Positions 7,609 through 15,928 of a stretch of 33,581 nucleotides of DNA are shown one piece after another. The notes beneath the pieces were generated by a model that did not search any database, had not been told where the DNA came from, and saw nothing but the letters and a program-made list of their open reading frames with translations. The translations under genes and the position numbers were made by a program. Each line of letters begins with the position of its first letter. The first letter of the stretch is position 1. The stretch comes from Alphaproteobacteria bacterium (GTDB lineage: Bacteria > Pseudomonadota > Alphaproteobacteria > UBA9219 > RGZA01), in NCBI GenBank assembly GCA_021732145.1, contig JAKFVN010000048.1, positions 1 through 33,581 on the forward strand, read 5' to 3'.

Positions 7609-8958
7609 ATGGGAAATACAATAACAAATAAGCTGGCTGGCAGCTTGGCGGCACTTGCTGTGCTTGTCTTGACCCCACTACAGGCCTTTGCAGAAAGTGC
7701 AGCCCCTGCGAATCCACTCAATAGCGGCGACACGGCATGGATGCTGTGCGCAACCGCACTTGTGCTCATGATGACCATTCCGGCGCTTGCGCTGTTTTAT
7801 GGCGGGCTGGTTCGCAAGCAAAACGCATTGGCGACCTCGATGCAATCGTTTGCAACCTGCTGCTTGGTTGCGGTGCTTTGGGTTGTCATTGGCTACAGCC
7901 TGGCTTTCACCAACGGCACGACAACCTTGCCCGACGGCTCAACCTTCATCGGTGATTTCACCCGCCTATTGTTTACTGGCGTTGACCACACCGTTGCATT
8001 CGTTCTTGGCGCGGGGCTTGATAATGCGGTGAAAACCACCATTCCTGAGCCAGTGTACATGATTTTCCAAATGACGTTTGCGATTATCACCCCGGCGCTG
8101 ATTGCAGGCGCATTTTCTGACCGTATCAAATTTTCTGCGCTGCTCGTGTTCATGGGCGCATGGTCAATTCTGGTGTACGCACCAATTGCTCATTGGGTAT
8201 GGTCACCTGCGGGTTGGCTGTTCAAGATGGGCGCGCTTGACTATGCAGGCGGTACCGTTGTGCATATCAACGCAGGTGTCGCCGGCCTGGTTGCGGCCAT
8301 CATGATTGGCCGCCGTAATGCAAGCACCGCGCAACACGCTCCTTACAACGTCATCTTCAGCCTCATCGGCGCATGCTTGCTGTGGGTGGGGTGGCTTGGC
8401 TTTAACGCTGGTTCAGCGCTTGCTGCGGATGGCCGCGCCGCGATGGCGGCAACGGTTACCATCGTTGCTGCTGCAACTGCCGCGATTAGCTGGATGGCTG
8501 TGGAATGGTCAGACCGTGGCCGTCCCAGCATCTCCGGTAAAATCACCGGCGCGGTTGCAGGTCTTGTTGGCATTACCCCTGCTTCGGGTTTCGTTGACGT
8601 AACCGGCGCACTTGCCATTGGTTTCATCACTGGCGTTCTGTGCTACCTTTCTGCAACGCGCTTGAAGAACATCTTCAAATACGATGACAGCCTGGATTGC
8701 TTCGGCGTTCACGGCGTTGGCGGTATCATTGGCGCGATACTGACCGGTATCTTTGCATCGAAAGCCATCGGCGGCGTTGCAGGCGGCATGGATCAAGTGC
8801 TTATCCAGCTTGCCGCAATCGGCGCAACCATCGCTTGGTGCTCCATCGTTTCCTTCATCATTCTCAAGATTGTCGATATGACCATCGGCCTTCGCGTGGA
8901 TGCTGAAACCGAACAGCGCGGTCTTGATGACGCGCTCCACGGTGAGCAAATCCACTAA
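7609..8958 (+). CDS. amtB: Ammonium transporter (Amt/MEP/Rh family)
   Basis: Trimeric inner-membrane channel that takes up ammonium. A cleavable signal sequence (residues 1-28, ending QAFA) precedes 11 membrane segments, as in E. coli AmtB. The substrate-pore histidines are visible in GGTVVHINAG and in GVHGVGG (first and second of the twin His pair), and the FYGGLVRKQN loop near residue 63 is also conserved. Length 449 aa is normal. The gene ends in a strong terminator 32 bases after the stop. No glnK or glnB gene lies next to it, which is unusual because PII normally precedes amtB, and no sigma-54 type -24/-12 box is evident upstream. A nine-codon out-of-frame ATG ORF (7595-7624) overlaps the start; the GGGA inside it probably serves as the ribosome site. 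Confidence 0.95.
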   Translation: MGNTITNKLAGSLAALAVLVLTPLQAFAESAAPANPLNSGDTAWMLCATALVLMMTIPALALFYGGLVRKQNALATSMQSFATCCLVAVLWVVIGYSLAFTNGTTTLPDGSTFIGDFTRLLFTGVDHTVAFVLGAGLDNAVKTTIPEPVYMIFQMTFAIITPALIAGAFSDRIKFSALLVFMGAWSILVYAPIAHWVWSPAGWLFKMGALDYAGGTVVHINAGVAGLVAAIMIGRRNASTAQHAPYNVIFSLIGACLLWVGWLGFNAGSALAADGRAAMAATVTIVAAATAAISWMAVEWSDRGRPSISGKITGAVAGLVGITPASGFVDVTGALAIGFITGVLCYLSATRLKNIFKYDDSLDCFGVHGVGGIIGAILTGIFASKAIGGVAGGMDQVLIQLAAIGATIAWCSIVSFIILKIVDMTIGLRVDAETEQRGLDDALHGEQIH

Positions 8959-8990
8959 TTAGTCCTTATAAATCAAAGACTTTAGCGTTA

Positions 8991-9023
8991 AACCGGCCTC
9001 CCTCATCGGAGGCCGGTTTTTTG
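8991..9023 (+). terminator. Rho-independent terminator of amtB
   Basis: An 11-base-pair stem (AACCGGCCTCC at 8991-9001 and GGAGGCCGGTT at 9008-9018) with loop CTCATC is followed directly by a run of T. It lies 32 bases past the amtB stop and ends before the rpmG promoter. Confidence 0.93.
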
Positions 9024-9054
9024 TTAAAAATGCCCCTAATTGCCCCCTAATCAT

Positions 9055-9084
9055 TTGACTTTAAGGGCCTATTTTCAGTATGGT
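9055..9084 (+). promoter_or_regulatory. Sigma-70-type promoter of rpmG
   Basis: TTGACT (9055-9060) and TATGGT (9079-9084) are separated by 18 bases. The transcript would start near 9091, leaving a leader of about 27 bases before the rpmG ATG, and the site follows the amtB terminator. Confidence 0.55.
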
Positions 9085-9117
9085 CTGCGCCTGAAATCAA
9101 TTTAGGACAGTAATAAA

Positions 9118-9291
9118 ATGGCAAAAGTTAAAAACGCAATTCAGATGGTTAGCTCCGAAGGCACCGGCTTCTTCTACACAACCAAGAAGAACCCACGCAA
9201 AGCTGAAAAATTAAAACTAAAGAAATATGATCCGGTAAAGCGCAAGCACGTTGAATTTACCGAAAGCAAGATTTCACGCGCGAAGAAGTAA
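9118..9291 (+). CDS. rpmG: Large ribosomal subunit protein bL33
   Basis: A 57-residue basic protein with the bL33 features: [13 protein letters not shown] near residue 16, then [19 protein letters not shown]. It lacks the CxxC zinc pairs, so it is the zinc-free form. Located in the 50S subunit close to the E site. It sits after its own promoter, with rlmJ starting 15 bases downstream. The AGGACAG upstream of ATG 9118 is the likely ribosome site. Confidence 0.95.
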   Translation: MAKVKNAIQMVSSEGTGFFYTTKKNPRKAEKLKLKKYDPVKRKHVEFTESKISRAKK

Positions 9292-9306
9292 GCTTCTTTC
9301 AGCCCT

Positions 9307-10128
9307 ATGAACTACCGTCATCATTTTCATGCGGGTTCATTAGCTGACTTAGTAAAACACATTACCCTATCCCATCTTTTAAAACGGCTTCATCAAAAGC
9401 CCGCACCGTTTTGCGTGATGGATACGCATGCGGCGGCGGGCCTTTATGATATGCGAGCAGCGGACGCAGGTAAGACGGGCGAAGCCGAGGCTGGCATTAT
9501 TCCCTACCTAAAGCTGCCACAAGCGCCATCCCATGCACCGTTTAACGATGTGCTGGCAAAGCATGGCAGCCATCTTTATCCCGGTTCCCCCGCCATCATT
9601 CAGCATTACCTGCGCGAGCAGGATAAGCTGGTGGCGATTGAAAAACACCCCGAAGAAGCATCAAAGCTGCAAAGCACGCTTGGTTATGATGCGCGGGTTA
9701 CTATCCATACGCGCGATGCGTGGGATGCGATGAAAGCACTCATTCCAACGCCAGAGAAACGGTTATTGGTATTCATCGACCCACCTTATGAAAAGCCCGA
9801 TGAAAACGAACAAGCCTTTGCAGCCATCAAAGCTGCACATGCGAAGATGAGCCATGCGATGTTTGCGCTGTGGTACCCACTTAAAGACGCAGTTGAAACA
9901 GGCGTATTGCAGGAACGCTTTGCCGCCAGCGGCATTAAAAAAATCCTGCGCGCCGATGTGCTGTTTTCAAACAAGGCATTGCCAAGCAAGATGAATGGCA
10001 GCGGGATGATTATCATCAACCCGCCCTTCCAAATCGAAGATGATTTGCGTGCAGCCTACAGCGCACTTGCGCCGCTATGCGCGCCAGATACCAAGCCAGC
10101 GATTATTGATTGGTTAGCTGGCGAGTAA
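9307..10128 (+). CDS. rlmJ: 23S rRNA (adenine(2030)-N6)-methyltransferase
   Basis: RlmJ (YhiR) family, which transfers a methyl group from SAM to A2030 of 23S rRNA. The diagnostic N-terminus NYRHHFHAGSLADLVKH is complete, followed by the SAM-binding DTHAAAGLYD near residue 39, an insertion subdomain, and the catalytic motif IDPPYE near 157 (the D/N-PP-Y/F of N6-adenine methyltransferases). Length 273 aa is normal. It lies directly downstream of rpmG, both coding for ribosome components or modifiers, so the two are probably co-transcribed. Its TAA stop abuts the argC stop on the other strand with no spacer. Confidence 0.95.
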   Translation: MNYRHHFHAGSLADLVKHITLSHLLKRLHQKPAPFCVMDTHAAAGLYDMRAADAGKTGEAEAGIIPYLKLPQAPSHAPFNDVLAKHGSHLYPGSPAIIQHYLREQDKLVAIEKHPEEASKLQSTLGYDARVTIHTRDAWDAMKALIPTPEKRLLVFIDPPYEKPDENEQAFAAIKAAHAKMSHAMFALWYPLKDAVETGVLQERFAASGIKKILRADVLFSNKALPSKMNGSGMIIINPPFQIEDDLRAAYSALAPLCAPDTKPAIIDWLAGE

Positions 10129-11178
10129 TTAAGGGAACATCGCCACCGCATCGATGCCTGCGGTTTCCGGCAAGCCGAACATCACATTCATATTCTGTAC
10201 AGCCTGGCCCGATGCACCTTTCACAAGGTTATCTTCTGCGGCGATGATGATTGCTCTGCCTGAAATCCGGTCAGCCGCAACGCCAATCATGCACAAATTG
10301 CTGCCGCGCGTGTGACGCGTGGCTGGCACTGTGCCAAATGGCAGAACCTTCACGAATGCTTCGTTCTTATAGGTCTTTTCCAGCTCCGCATGCAAATCCT
10401 GCGCGGTTTTACCCGCAGCCAATTTCACATAGATGCTGGATAAAATGCCGCGGTTCATCGGCATGAGATGCGGCGTGAAGTTCACGGTCACAGCACTGCC
10501 CGCAGCATCGCTCAAACCCTGTTCGATTTCCGGCGTGTGGCGATGGTTTGCCAAGCCATACGCATGGATGCCTTCACCAACTTCAGCGTACAGACTGCCC
10601 TGCTTTGCTTCACGGCCAGCGCCCGTTACGCCTGACTTGCTGTCGATGATAATATCATCCTTGCTAATCAGCTTGGCTTTCAGCAATGGCATCAGCGGCA
10701 ATTGCGCGGAGGTTGGATAGCAACCGGGGTTTGCCACCAGCCGCGCTTTCTTGACCTGCTCCCGATACATTTCGGTAAGACCATAGACAGCTTCTTTTTG
10801 TAATGCTGCAGCCTTATGCGCCTGACCATAGGTAGACGCGTAGGTATCCACATTCGCCAACCGGAAATCTGCCGATAGATCAACAATCTTCACATTCTTT
10901 GGCAATGCAGCGATGACTTCCTGCGTCGTGCCATGCGGCAGGCAGCAGAACACCAAATCAATCTTTGTAAAATCCACCGCGTCAATCTTCACGAGGGTCG
11001 GCAGGTTTTCAAATGCCAGATGCGGCAGAACCGCACTGATATTCTGACCAGCGTTCTTTTCAGCCGTAAGCGCTACGATGTCCGCATTGGGGTGGCGCAC
11101 CAAAAAACGCAGCAGCTCTGCGCCCGTGTACCCACTTGCACCCAAGATTGCGATTTTGATTTTCTGTAAGTTTCCCAT
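10129..11178 (-). CDS. argC: N-acetyl-gamma-glutamyl-phosphate reductase
   Basis: Third step of arginine biosynthesis: NADPH-dependent reduction of N-acetyl-glutamyl phosphate to the semialdehyde. The N-terminal Rossmann motif is ILGASGYTGAELLR, and the catalytic cysteine is in VANPGCYPT (about residue 150). The SKSGVTGAGR and HRHTPEIEQ motifs of the family are also present, and the length of 349 aa is typical. I chose ATG 11178 over the in-frame ATG 11214 because the latter lies inside the rpsI terminator hairpin, and GGAAGA precedes 11178. In the alphaproteobacteria argC is often found next to rpsI, as here. The C-terminal stop abuts that of rlmJ. Confidence 0.95.
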   Translation of the reverse strand: MGNLQKIKIAILGASGYTGAELLRFLVRHPNADIVALTAEKNAGQNISAVLPHLAFENLPTLVKIDAVDFTKIDLVFCCLPHGTTQEVIAALPKNVKIVDLSADFRLANVDTYASTYGQAHKAAALQKEAVYGLTEMYREQVKKARLVANPGCYPTSAQLPLMPLLKAKLISKDDIIIDSKSGVTGAGREAKQGSLYAEVGEGIHAYGLANHRHTPEIEQGLSDAAGSAVTVNFTPHLMPMNRGILSSIYVKLAAGKTAQDLHAELEKTYKNEAFVKVLPFGTVPATRHTRGSNLCMIGVAADRISGRAIIIAAEDNLVKGASGQAVQNMNVMFGLPETAGIDAVAMFP

Positions 11179-11214
11179 AGCCGTCTTCCACACAATATAA
11201 TTTTGAATGCCCAA

Positions 11215-11250
11215 AAGAAAAGGGCGCCATTTCTGACGCCCTTTTTTCCA
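11215..11250 (-). terminator. Terminator after rplM-rpsI
   Basis: Stem AAAGGGCG/CGCCCTTT (11219-11226 with 11237-11244) with a 10-base loop and T-rich flanks on both strands, so it can work in either direction. For the minus strand it closes the rplM-rpsI transcript just ahead of argC. Confidence 0.8.
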
Positions 11251-11263
11251 AATTTGAAAGCAA

Positions 11264-11281
11264 GGGCGGCGACCGCCGCCC
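11264..11281 (-). other. GC-rich hairpin in the rpsI 3' region
   Basis: A perfect 7-base-pair stem, GGGCGGC (11264-11270) and GCCGCCC (11275-11281), with a GACC loop. It lies between the rpsI stop and the terminator at 11215-11250 and is not followed by a T run. It could stabilise the 3' end of the ribosomal protein mRNA. Confidence 0.5.
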
Positions 11282-11328
11282 CGCGAATTGATATGAGCGA
11301 AGCCTTGCGGCGTCTGAGCAGAACAACC

Positions 11329-11808
11329 TCAGCGTTTGCTGAACTGGTAGCGACGACGTGCTTTGGCACGGCCGTACTTCTTACGTTCAACCATACGGGA
11401 ATCGCGGGTCAGTAATCCAGCCTTCTTCAGAACTGTGCGCAATTCTGGGTCAAGATAGGTCAATGCGCGGCTGATGCCGTGCTTAACCGCACCTGCTTGG
11501 CCTGAAAGACCACCGCCAGCAACCAATACTTCAACATCGTATTGACCAGTGCGGTTGGAAACGCCAAATGGCTGTTGCACAATCATCTGCAACACGGGGC
11601 GTGCGAAGTATACCTTCACGTCGCGGCCGTTGATGGTGATTTTGCCTTTACCTGGCTTTACCCATGTACGTGCGGTTGCGTCCTTGCGGCGGCCCGTTGC
11701 ATATGCACGGCCCTTTGCATCAACGCGGATTTTAACGATCTTGGCTGGCTCTTCCTTCTTGGGGCGGAGCGCTTCGATTTCAGTGATAGCTTTAATAGCA
11801 GCGGTCAT
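11329..11808 (-). CDS. rpsI: Small ribosomal subunit protein uS9
   Basis: Component of the 30S head whose C-terminal tail reaches the P-site tRNA. The hallmark pieces are all present: [56 protein letters not shown], and the basic end [15 protein letters not shown]. The N-terminus is about 30 residues longer than the E. coli protein and Lys/Glu-rich, as is common in alphaproteobacteria. Its ATG overlaps the rplM stop by 4 bases (ATGA), giving translational coupling. Confidence 0.97.
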   Translation of the reverse strand: MTAAIKAITEIEALRPKKEEPAKIVKIRVDAKGRAYATGRRKDATARTWVKPGKGKITINGRDVKVYFARPVLQMIVQQPFGVSNRTGQYDVEVLVAGGGLSGQAGAVKHGISRALTYLDPELRTVLKKAGLLTRDSRMVERKKYGRAKARRRYQFSKR

Positions 11809-12293
11809 TTAGCGATCCTTTTGTTCTTTGGATTTGCAGCAGCAAAATTATACACGGTTGGCTGTTGTGCTTCATGGGTGTGCTTCGGGCCCTTGAACAA
11901 ACGCAAATTGGTCATTTGCTTACGGCCAAGTGGGCCACGTGGCAGCATGCGTTCTACAGCTTTTTGAATAGCGCGTTCTGGGAAGCGGCTGGTTAAAATA
12001 TAGCCCATAGTGCGTTCCTTGATACCGCCCGCATAGCCAGTGTGATAATAGAACACTTTCTTACGCAGCTTGTCGCCAGTCAGCTTCACCTTTTCAGCAT
12101 TGATGATGATGACGTTATCGCCGCAATCAACGCTTGGGGAAAAGGTTGTCTTGTTCTTGCCGCGCAAGATGGTTGCAACTTCCGCAGCCAGACGACCGAG
12201 AACAACGCCATCCGCGTCGATCAAGATCCACTTTTTTTGCGCAGGCGCGTCTTCAACGCGCATCGCAAAAGATTTCATATCGTTTATTTTCAT
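11805..12293 (-). CDS. rplM: Large ribosomal subunit protein uL13
   Basis: Early-assembling 50S protein. Recognised by [19 protein letters not shown], the [17 protein letters not shown] segment, and the [21 protein letters not shown] region near residue 117. The start at 12293 is favoured over an ATG five codons later because AGGTG lies seven bases upstream. First gene of the rplM-rpsI operon. An AT-rich leader of about 80 bases with a perfect dyad (12377-12396) precedes it; in E. coli L13 represses its own operon by binding the leader, but whether that holds here cannot be read off. Confidence 0.97.
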   Translation of the reverse strand: MKINDMKSFAMRVEDAPAQKKWILIDADGVVLGRLAAEVATILRGKNKTTFSPSVDCGDNVIIINAEKVKLTGDKLRKKVFYYHTGYAGGIKERTMGYILTSRFPERAIQKAVERMLPRGPLGRKQMTNLRLFKGPKHTHEAQQPTVYNFAAANPKNKRIAK

Positions 12294-12376
12294 TTGTTTA
12301 CACCTGTCATTTAAAACGTGCGGTGTTTATAGGGGATTGAACCTACATACGTCAATAAAAACATGCATTTTTTAAT

Positions 12377-12396
12377 TGTGGTATTATAATACCACA
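12377..12396. promoter_or_regulatory. Perfect 20-bp palindrome upstream of rplM
   Basis: TGTGGTATTA followed directly by its reverse complement TAATACCACA. Its centre contains TATAAT on both strands, so it can hold a -10 element, an operator, or both. It sits 11 bases beyond the cutA stop and 84 bases before the rplM start. There is no T run on the minus strand, so a simple cutA terminator is less likely. Confidence 0.6.
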
Positions 12397-12407
12397 CATA
12401 TATCCGC

Positions 12408-12728
12408 TTATTGCTGGATTTCGCCCAAAAGCCAGCTACGGTAAGCATCGTTAACATTGGCAATGTCCAGCGCGGCGATGCATGGTACATCATAGGAATG
12501 CAGCGATTTCACGGCCTCCTCCACCACCTTAAACTTGTCTTTCGTGGTCTTTAGAATAAGCACCGCTTCGCCATCCATGCGCAGTTGCCCTTCCCATTTA
12601 TAAACCGATTTCATGGTGGGGAATATGTTAGCGCAGGCTGCCAGTTTTTTCTCCACCACCGCGCGCGCGATGGTTTCCGCTTCCCTGGTATCCTTGCATG
12701 TTACGTAAATGAAAATAATATCTGACAT
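12408..12728 (-). CDS. cutA: CutA-family divalent-cation tolerance protein
   Basis: Small trimeric protein (106 aa) of the CutA1 family, with the ferredoxin-like fold. Diagnostic pieces are the TCKDTREAETIARAVVEKKLAACANI start, the conserved SVYKWEG (YxWxG) strand, and the LKTTKDKF and HSYDVPCI motifs. The family was linked to copper tolerance in E. coli, but its molecular role is unsettled. It ends just ahead of the rplM leader and diverges from the lipoprotein gene on the plus strand. Confidence 0.93.
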   Translation of the reverse strand: MSDIIFIYVTCKDTREAETIARAVVEKKLAACANIFPTMKSVYKWEGQLRMDGEAVLILKTTKDKFKVVEEAVKSLHSYDVPCIAALDIANVNDAYRSWLLGEIQQ

Positions 12729-12815
12729 TTTAATGCTTTATTTATTAGGGCTTATCCTACTCGCCATTATAATCTATTGTGATTATTCAGGCCAGACCGT
12801 TTGCGGAGAAACCTC

Positions 12816-13205
12816 ATGAAAAATGCCCTTCTGATTACAGCATTATTGATGGTGTGCGGATGCGCATCGCAGCCATCTGCCATTGATTGGGTGGATATCT
12901 GTTCCCGCCAGAATGCGAAGTTTGCCGATATCGTTGCCTGTGCGAAGGAAAACCGCAATGCAAGCTGCGCCAAGGATGACTACTGCTCCACCGACGAAGA
13001 TGCCGTGATTGCCTATGCCGACAGCCTTGCGGCATCAGTGAAGAAACGCAACATGACCGAAGAAGAAGCCAAACGCAAATGGCTGGATTTCCGTTTCAAC
13101 CGCCGCGATGCGCAGCAAAGCCGCATGTTACAGGAACGTGCCATCATGGCCACCCAGTACCCTATCACCTGTAGGCGCAACTGGCCTTACACGCATTGCC
13201 TTTAG
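12816..13205 (+). CDS. Small lipoprotein of unknown function
   Basis: 129 residues from ATG 12816, with GGAG at a proper distance; an upstream TTG (12801) in frame is rejected. The N-terminus MKNALLITALLMVCGC is a lipoprotein signal with the Cys at about 16 as the lipidation site. The mature part is polar, with several cysteines (CSRQNA, CAKEN, CAKDDYC, CRRNW, and the final CL), suggesting disulphides in the periplasm. I recognise no family. It lies alone between cutA (divergent) and tRNA-Pro (convergent). Confidence 0.75.
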   Translation: MKNALLITALLMVCGCASQPSAIDWVDICSRQNAKFADIVACAKENRNASCAKDDYCSTDEDAVIAYADSLAASVKKRNMTEEEAKRKWLDFRFNRRDAQQSRMLQERAIMATQYPITCRRNWPYTHCL

Positions 13206-13234
13206 CCCAGTTCAAGTAGTCGCTTTAGTTTAAA

Positions 13235-13311
13235 TGGTCGGAACGACAGGATTTGAACCTGCGACCCCAAGTCCCCCAGACTTGTGCGCTACCAGGCTGC
13301 GCCACGTTCCG
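13235..13311 (-). tRNA. tRNA-Pro (anticodon GGG)
   Basis: Read on the minus strand: acceptor CGGAACG (13311-13305) pairs with CGTTCCG (13245-13239), followed by discriminator A and an encoded CCA (13237-13235). The D arm is GCGCAGCCTGGTAGCGC, the anticodon stem CAAGT/ACTTG has the 7-base loop CTGGGGG, giving anticodon GGG, and the T loop is GGTTCAAATCC. Total 77 nt. It lies directly downstream of the MerR gene, a usual alphaproteobacterial position. A possible promoter (TTGTTC, 16 bases, CATAAA) lies upstream at about 13340-13370. Confidence 0.95.
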
Positions 13312-13371
13312 TATTCTCTGGTCTCAGTTTGGTAAGGCTTTTTATGTAAAGCGGGCCCAATGGAACAAGTC

Positions 13372-13409
13372 TTATAGCCAAAAGAACGGGTTCTGGCAAA
13401 TGGCTATAA
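13372..13409 (-). other. Hairpin between the MerR gene and tRNA-Pro
   Basis: Nine-base arms TTATAGCCA (13372-13380) and TGGCTATAA (13401-13409) enclose a smaller GAAC/GTTC stem. It lies 10 bases beyond the MerR stop and may end that transcript, but no T tract follows, so a factor-dependent terminator or a regulatory dyad ahead of the tRNA is equally possible. Confidence 0.45.
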
Positions 13410-13419
13410 AACTGCTGTT

Positions 13420-14478
13420 TTAAGCCACGATACCGACATTCAGCATGTCGCGCAGCGCCATCATCTCGGCCAAGATGCCCAGCAATTCCTTCTTCTTTTC
13501 AGCGGAAATGGCTGGTGCTTCAATTTCTTCCGCATCAAGGCGCTTAACCGGGCCTTCATCATCGCCGTCATCCTGGCTGAAATCTTCTTCTTCAAACGCC
13601 TCGATGCTTTCAACAACTGGCGCTGCGGCCAGCACGGGTTGAATAACTGGCTGAACAACTTCCGGCAAGGTCAACATGGGCAACCCCTGCACTTGCGGTG
13701 GCTGCAAATCAAATTCCGGTGCCTTGGCCATCACTGCTTTGGCATCCGCGATCATGTCTTCCGCCATATCGTCCAGGCTTGGCGCGGCGGGATTGATGAT
13801 GCGAATGGGTTGAACGTTCGCCGCAATCTCTTCATGGATTTGCGTTACCGCGAACAGACTCTTTTCCATTTGATCGCTCGACGTATTTTTGTCTTCTTCG
13901 ATGCGAACTGTGCTTTGTTCAAACGCATCGCCAAAATGATGCTCGCCCATATTTTCAATGGCGCGTTCTGCAATTTGCCCGCCAATCGAACCATAAGCCA
14001 TCGCCAAAGCTGACGGCGCAGCCGATGCAGCTTGCAGGAAGGATGTGATGGAAAGCGGTGCTGCGGCTTGCAGTGCTTGTTCAAACGGGAAGTTTGGCAG
14101 GCTGGCACCCGTATTATTATATTGGGGGCTTGCGTAAGGCACGAAATTGGCAACGGCAGCTGCGCGCTTTTCTTTCAATAAGCGCTGCACGCCTTTAATC
14201 GTGTAACCCTGATTATAAAGGTAGTTTTTGATGCGTTTTAACAGCTCGATATCTTCGGGGCGGTAATAACGGCGACCGCCGCCGCGCTTGAGCGGGCGGA
14301 TCTGGCCGAATTTGCTTTCCCAGAAACGCAAGACGTGCTGCGGCACATCAATTTCTTCGGAGACTTCGCTAATGGTACGAAACGCGTGGGAAGATTTTCG
14401 TTCAGAATGCTCGTGACCATCATGGAGGACATCACCAAAATCGGTAGATGCTTCGTGTGCTGATGAACCCAAATCCAT
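13420..14478 (-). CDS. MerR-family transcriptional regulator with long acidic tail
   Basis: A MerR-type winged helix-turn-helix occupies about residues 33-105: [63 protein letters not shown]. The IDV-x-x-H-x-LRFWE start resembles the group that sits next to IHF in alphaproteobacteria. A long tail to residue 352 is Ala, Pro, Glu and Asp rich, and an acidic stretch ([15 protein letters not shown]) occurs near 305, followed by a short helix at the end. There are no metal-binding cysteines, so it is not a classical metal sensor. It starts at ATG 14478 behind a perfect AAGGAGGT, 42 bases after the ihfA stop, so it is probably in the same transcript. Confidence 0.88.
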   Translation of the reverse strand: MDLGSSAHEASTDFGDVLHDGHEHSERKSSHAFRTISEVSEEIDVPQHVLRFWESKFGQIRPLKRGGGRRYYRPEDIELLKRIKNYLYNQGYTIKGVQRLLKEKRAAAVANFVPYASPQYNNTGASLPNFPFEQALQAAAPLSITSFLQAASAAPSALAMAYGSIGGQIAERAIENMGEHHFGDAFEQSTVRIEEDKNTSSDQMEKSLFAVTQIHEEIAANVQPIRIINPAAPSLDDMAEDMIADAKAVMAKAPEFDLQPPQVQGLPMLTLPEVVQPVIQPVLAAAPVVESIEAFEEEDFSQDDGDDEGPVKRLDAEEIEAPAISAEKKKELLGILAEMMALRDMLNVGIVA

Positions 14479-14520
14479 TGAACGACCTCCTTGAACTTTT
14501 TTGTACTTTTTTAAATTTTT

Positions 14521-14844
14521 TTAGGCTTTGGTTTCTGTATGCTTTTGATTGATGCGATCTTTCAAAACATGCGATGCGCGGAACACCAATACGCGGCGTG
14601 GCTTGATGGGCACTTCTTCGCCAGTCTTGGGGTTGCGGCCAACGCGTTCATTTTTCTGGCGCACGGCAAACGTGCCGAAGGATGACAGCTTCACCGTATC
14701 ATCGGCAATCAGCGCAAGGCTGATTTCTTCAAGCACCGTTTCAACCAGCACAGCGGATTCATTGCGCGACAGGCCAACTTCCTGGTACACGGACTCGCTT
14801 AAATCCGCGCGCGTGATGGTACGTTCTGTTTGATGTTCGGTCAT
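14521..14844 (-). CDS. ihfA: Integration host factor subunit alpha
   Basis: DNA-bending nucleoid protein that acts with IHF beta in replication, recombination and transcription. The start at 14844 (GAGAGGTG six bases upstream) gives 107 residues; an upstream in-frame codon (14877) is rejected. The family features are the [20 protein letters not shown] start, [27 protein letters not shown] and the beta arm with [15 protein letters not shown]. The RNPKTGEE and the proline-tipped arm identify it as IHF/HU; the ihfA position between fabH and the MerR gene identifies the alpha subunit. Confidence 0.95.
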   Translation of the reverse strand: MTEHQTERTITRADLSESVYQEVGLSRNESAVLVETVLEEISLALIADDTVKLSSFGTFAVRQKNERVGRNPKTGEEVPIKPRRVLVFRASHVLKDRINQKHTETKA

Positions 14845-14950
14845 GTCAGCACCTCTCGATTCAGGTATATTTATCAAGATGGTAAACTGATTTGGGTGAT
14901 TTGGAGAAGCAAAATCCGCGACGCGGTGGAAGCCGCATCAACGCTAGGGT

Positions 14951-15928
14951 TTACCAGCGGAGCAGCACGGCGCCCCAGGTGAATCCACCGCCCAAAGCTT
15001 CCAGAACGAGCAGCTGGCCGGGCTTGAACTTGCCCTCCTTCACTGCGCTGGCAATCGCCAAGGGAATGGATGCGGCAGAGGTATTGCCGTGCTTATCAAC
15101 GGTTACGACCACTTTTTCCATCGGCATGGAAAGCTTTTCTGCGGTCGCATTTAAAATGCGCAAATTCGCTTGATGCGGCACCAACCAATCCAAATCGGTT
15201 ACCGACATATTATTGGAGCCCAGCGCGTGCAGCACCACATCGGCCATATGGTCAACGGCATGGCGGAACACTTCGCGGCCCTGCATTTTAATGCTGCCCA
15301 CATTCGTGCTGGTCGATGGGCCGCCATTCACATACAGCAAATCATGCTGACGCCCATCGGAGAATAAGTGGGATGATAAAATGCCGCGGTCGGTCGTATC
15401 ACCCTTCCCGCTTTCGGCCTGCAAGACAACTGCGCCTGCGCCATCACCGAACAGAATGCAGGTGGTACGGTCATTCCAATCGAGCAAACGGCTCATGGTT
15501 TCCGCGCCAATCACCAGCGCCTTGCGTACCAGCCCGCCCTTAATCATCTGGTCAGCAACGGTGAGCGCGTAGATAAAGCCGGAGCAAACCGCCTGCACGT
15601 CAAACGCAAAACCGCGCGTCATGCCCAAATTCATTTGCACGCGCGTAGCCGTTGCGGGGAATGTTTCATCGGGCGTGGTGGTTGCCACAATAATCGCATC
15701 AATCGCGCTGATATCCAGCCCTGCATGGGCCAATGCTGCCTGCGCGGCTTTGGTAGCAAGATCTGATGTTTTTTCGCCTTCGGCGGCAACATGGCGCTGT
15801 TTAATGCCGGTGCGCTGGGTAATCCATTCATCATTCGTTTCAACGCGGGCTGCGATTTCCGCATTGGTCAGGATTTTTTCAGGAAGCGCCGAGCCAACGC
15901 CTTTAATGACTGAACGCAACACGGTCAT
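14951..15928 (-). CDS. fabH: 3-oxoacyl-[acyl-carrier-protein] synthase III
   Basis: Starts fatty acid synthesis by condensing acetyl-CoA with malonyl-ACP. The catalytic triad is visible: Cys115 in VQAVCSGF, His in [11 protein letters not shown] (about 250), and Asn in [11 protein letters not shown] (about 280). Length 325 aa is typical. It overlaps the plsX stop by 4 bases (ATGA), so plsX-fabH is a coupled unit, linking initiation of fatty acid synthesis to phosphate acylation for phospholipids. ihfA follows 100 bases after it. Confidence 0.97.
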   Translation of the reverse strand: MTVLRSVIKGVGSALPEKILTNAEIAARVETNDEWITQRTGIKQRHVAAEGEKTSDLATKAAQAALAHAGLDISAIDAIIVATTTPDETFPATATRVQMNLGMTRGFAFDVQAVCSGFIYALTVADQMIKGGLVRKALVIGAETMSRLLDWNDRTTCILFGDGAGAVVLQAESGKGDTTDRGILSSHLFSDGRQHDLLYVNGGPSTSTNVGSIKMQGREVFRHAVDHMADVVLHALGSNNMSVTDLDWLVPHQANLRILNATAEKLSMPMEKVVVTVDKHGNTSAASIPLAIASAVKEGKFKPGQLLVLEALGGGFTWGAVLLRW

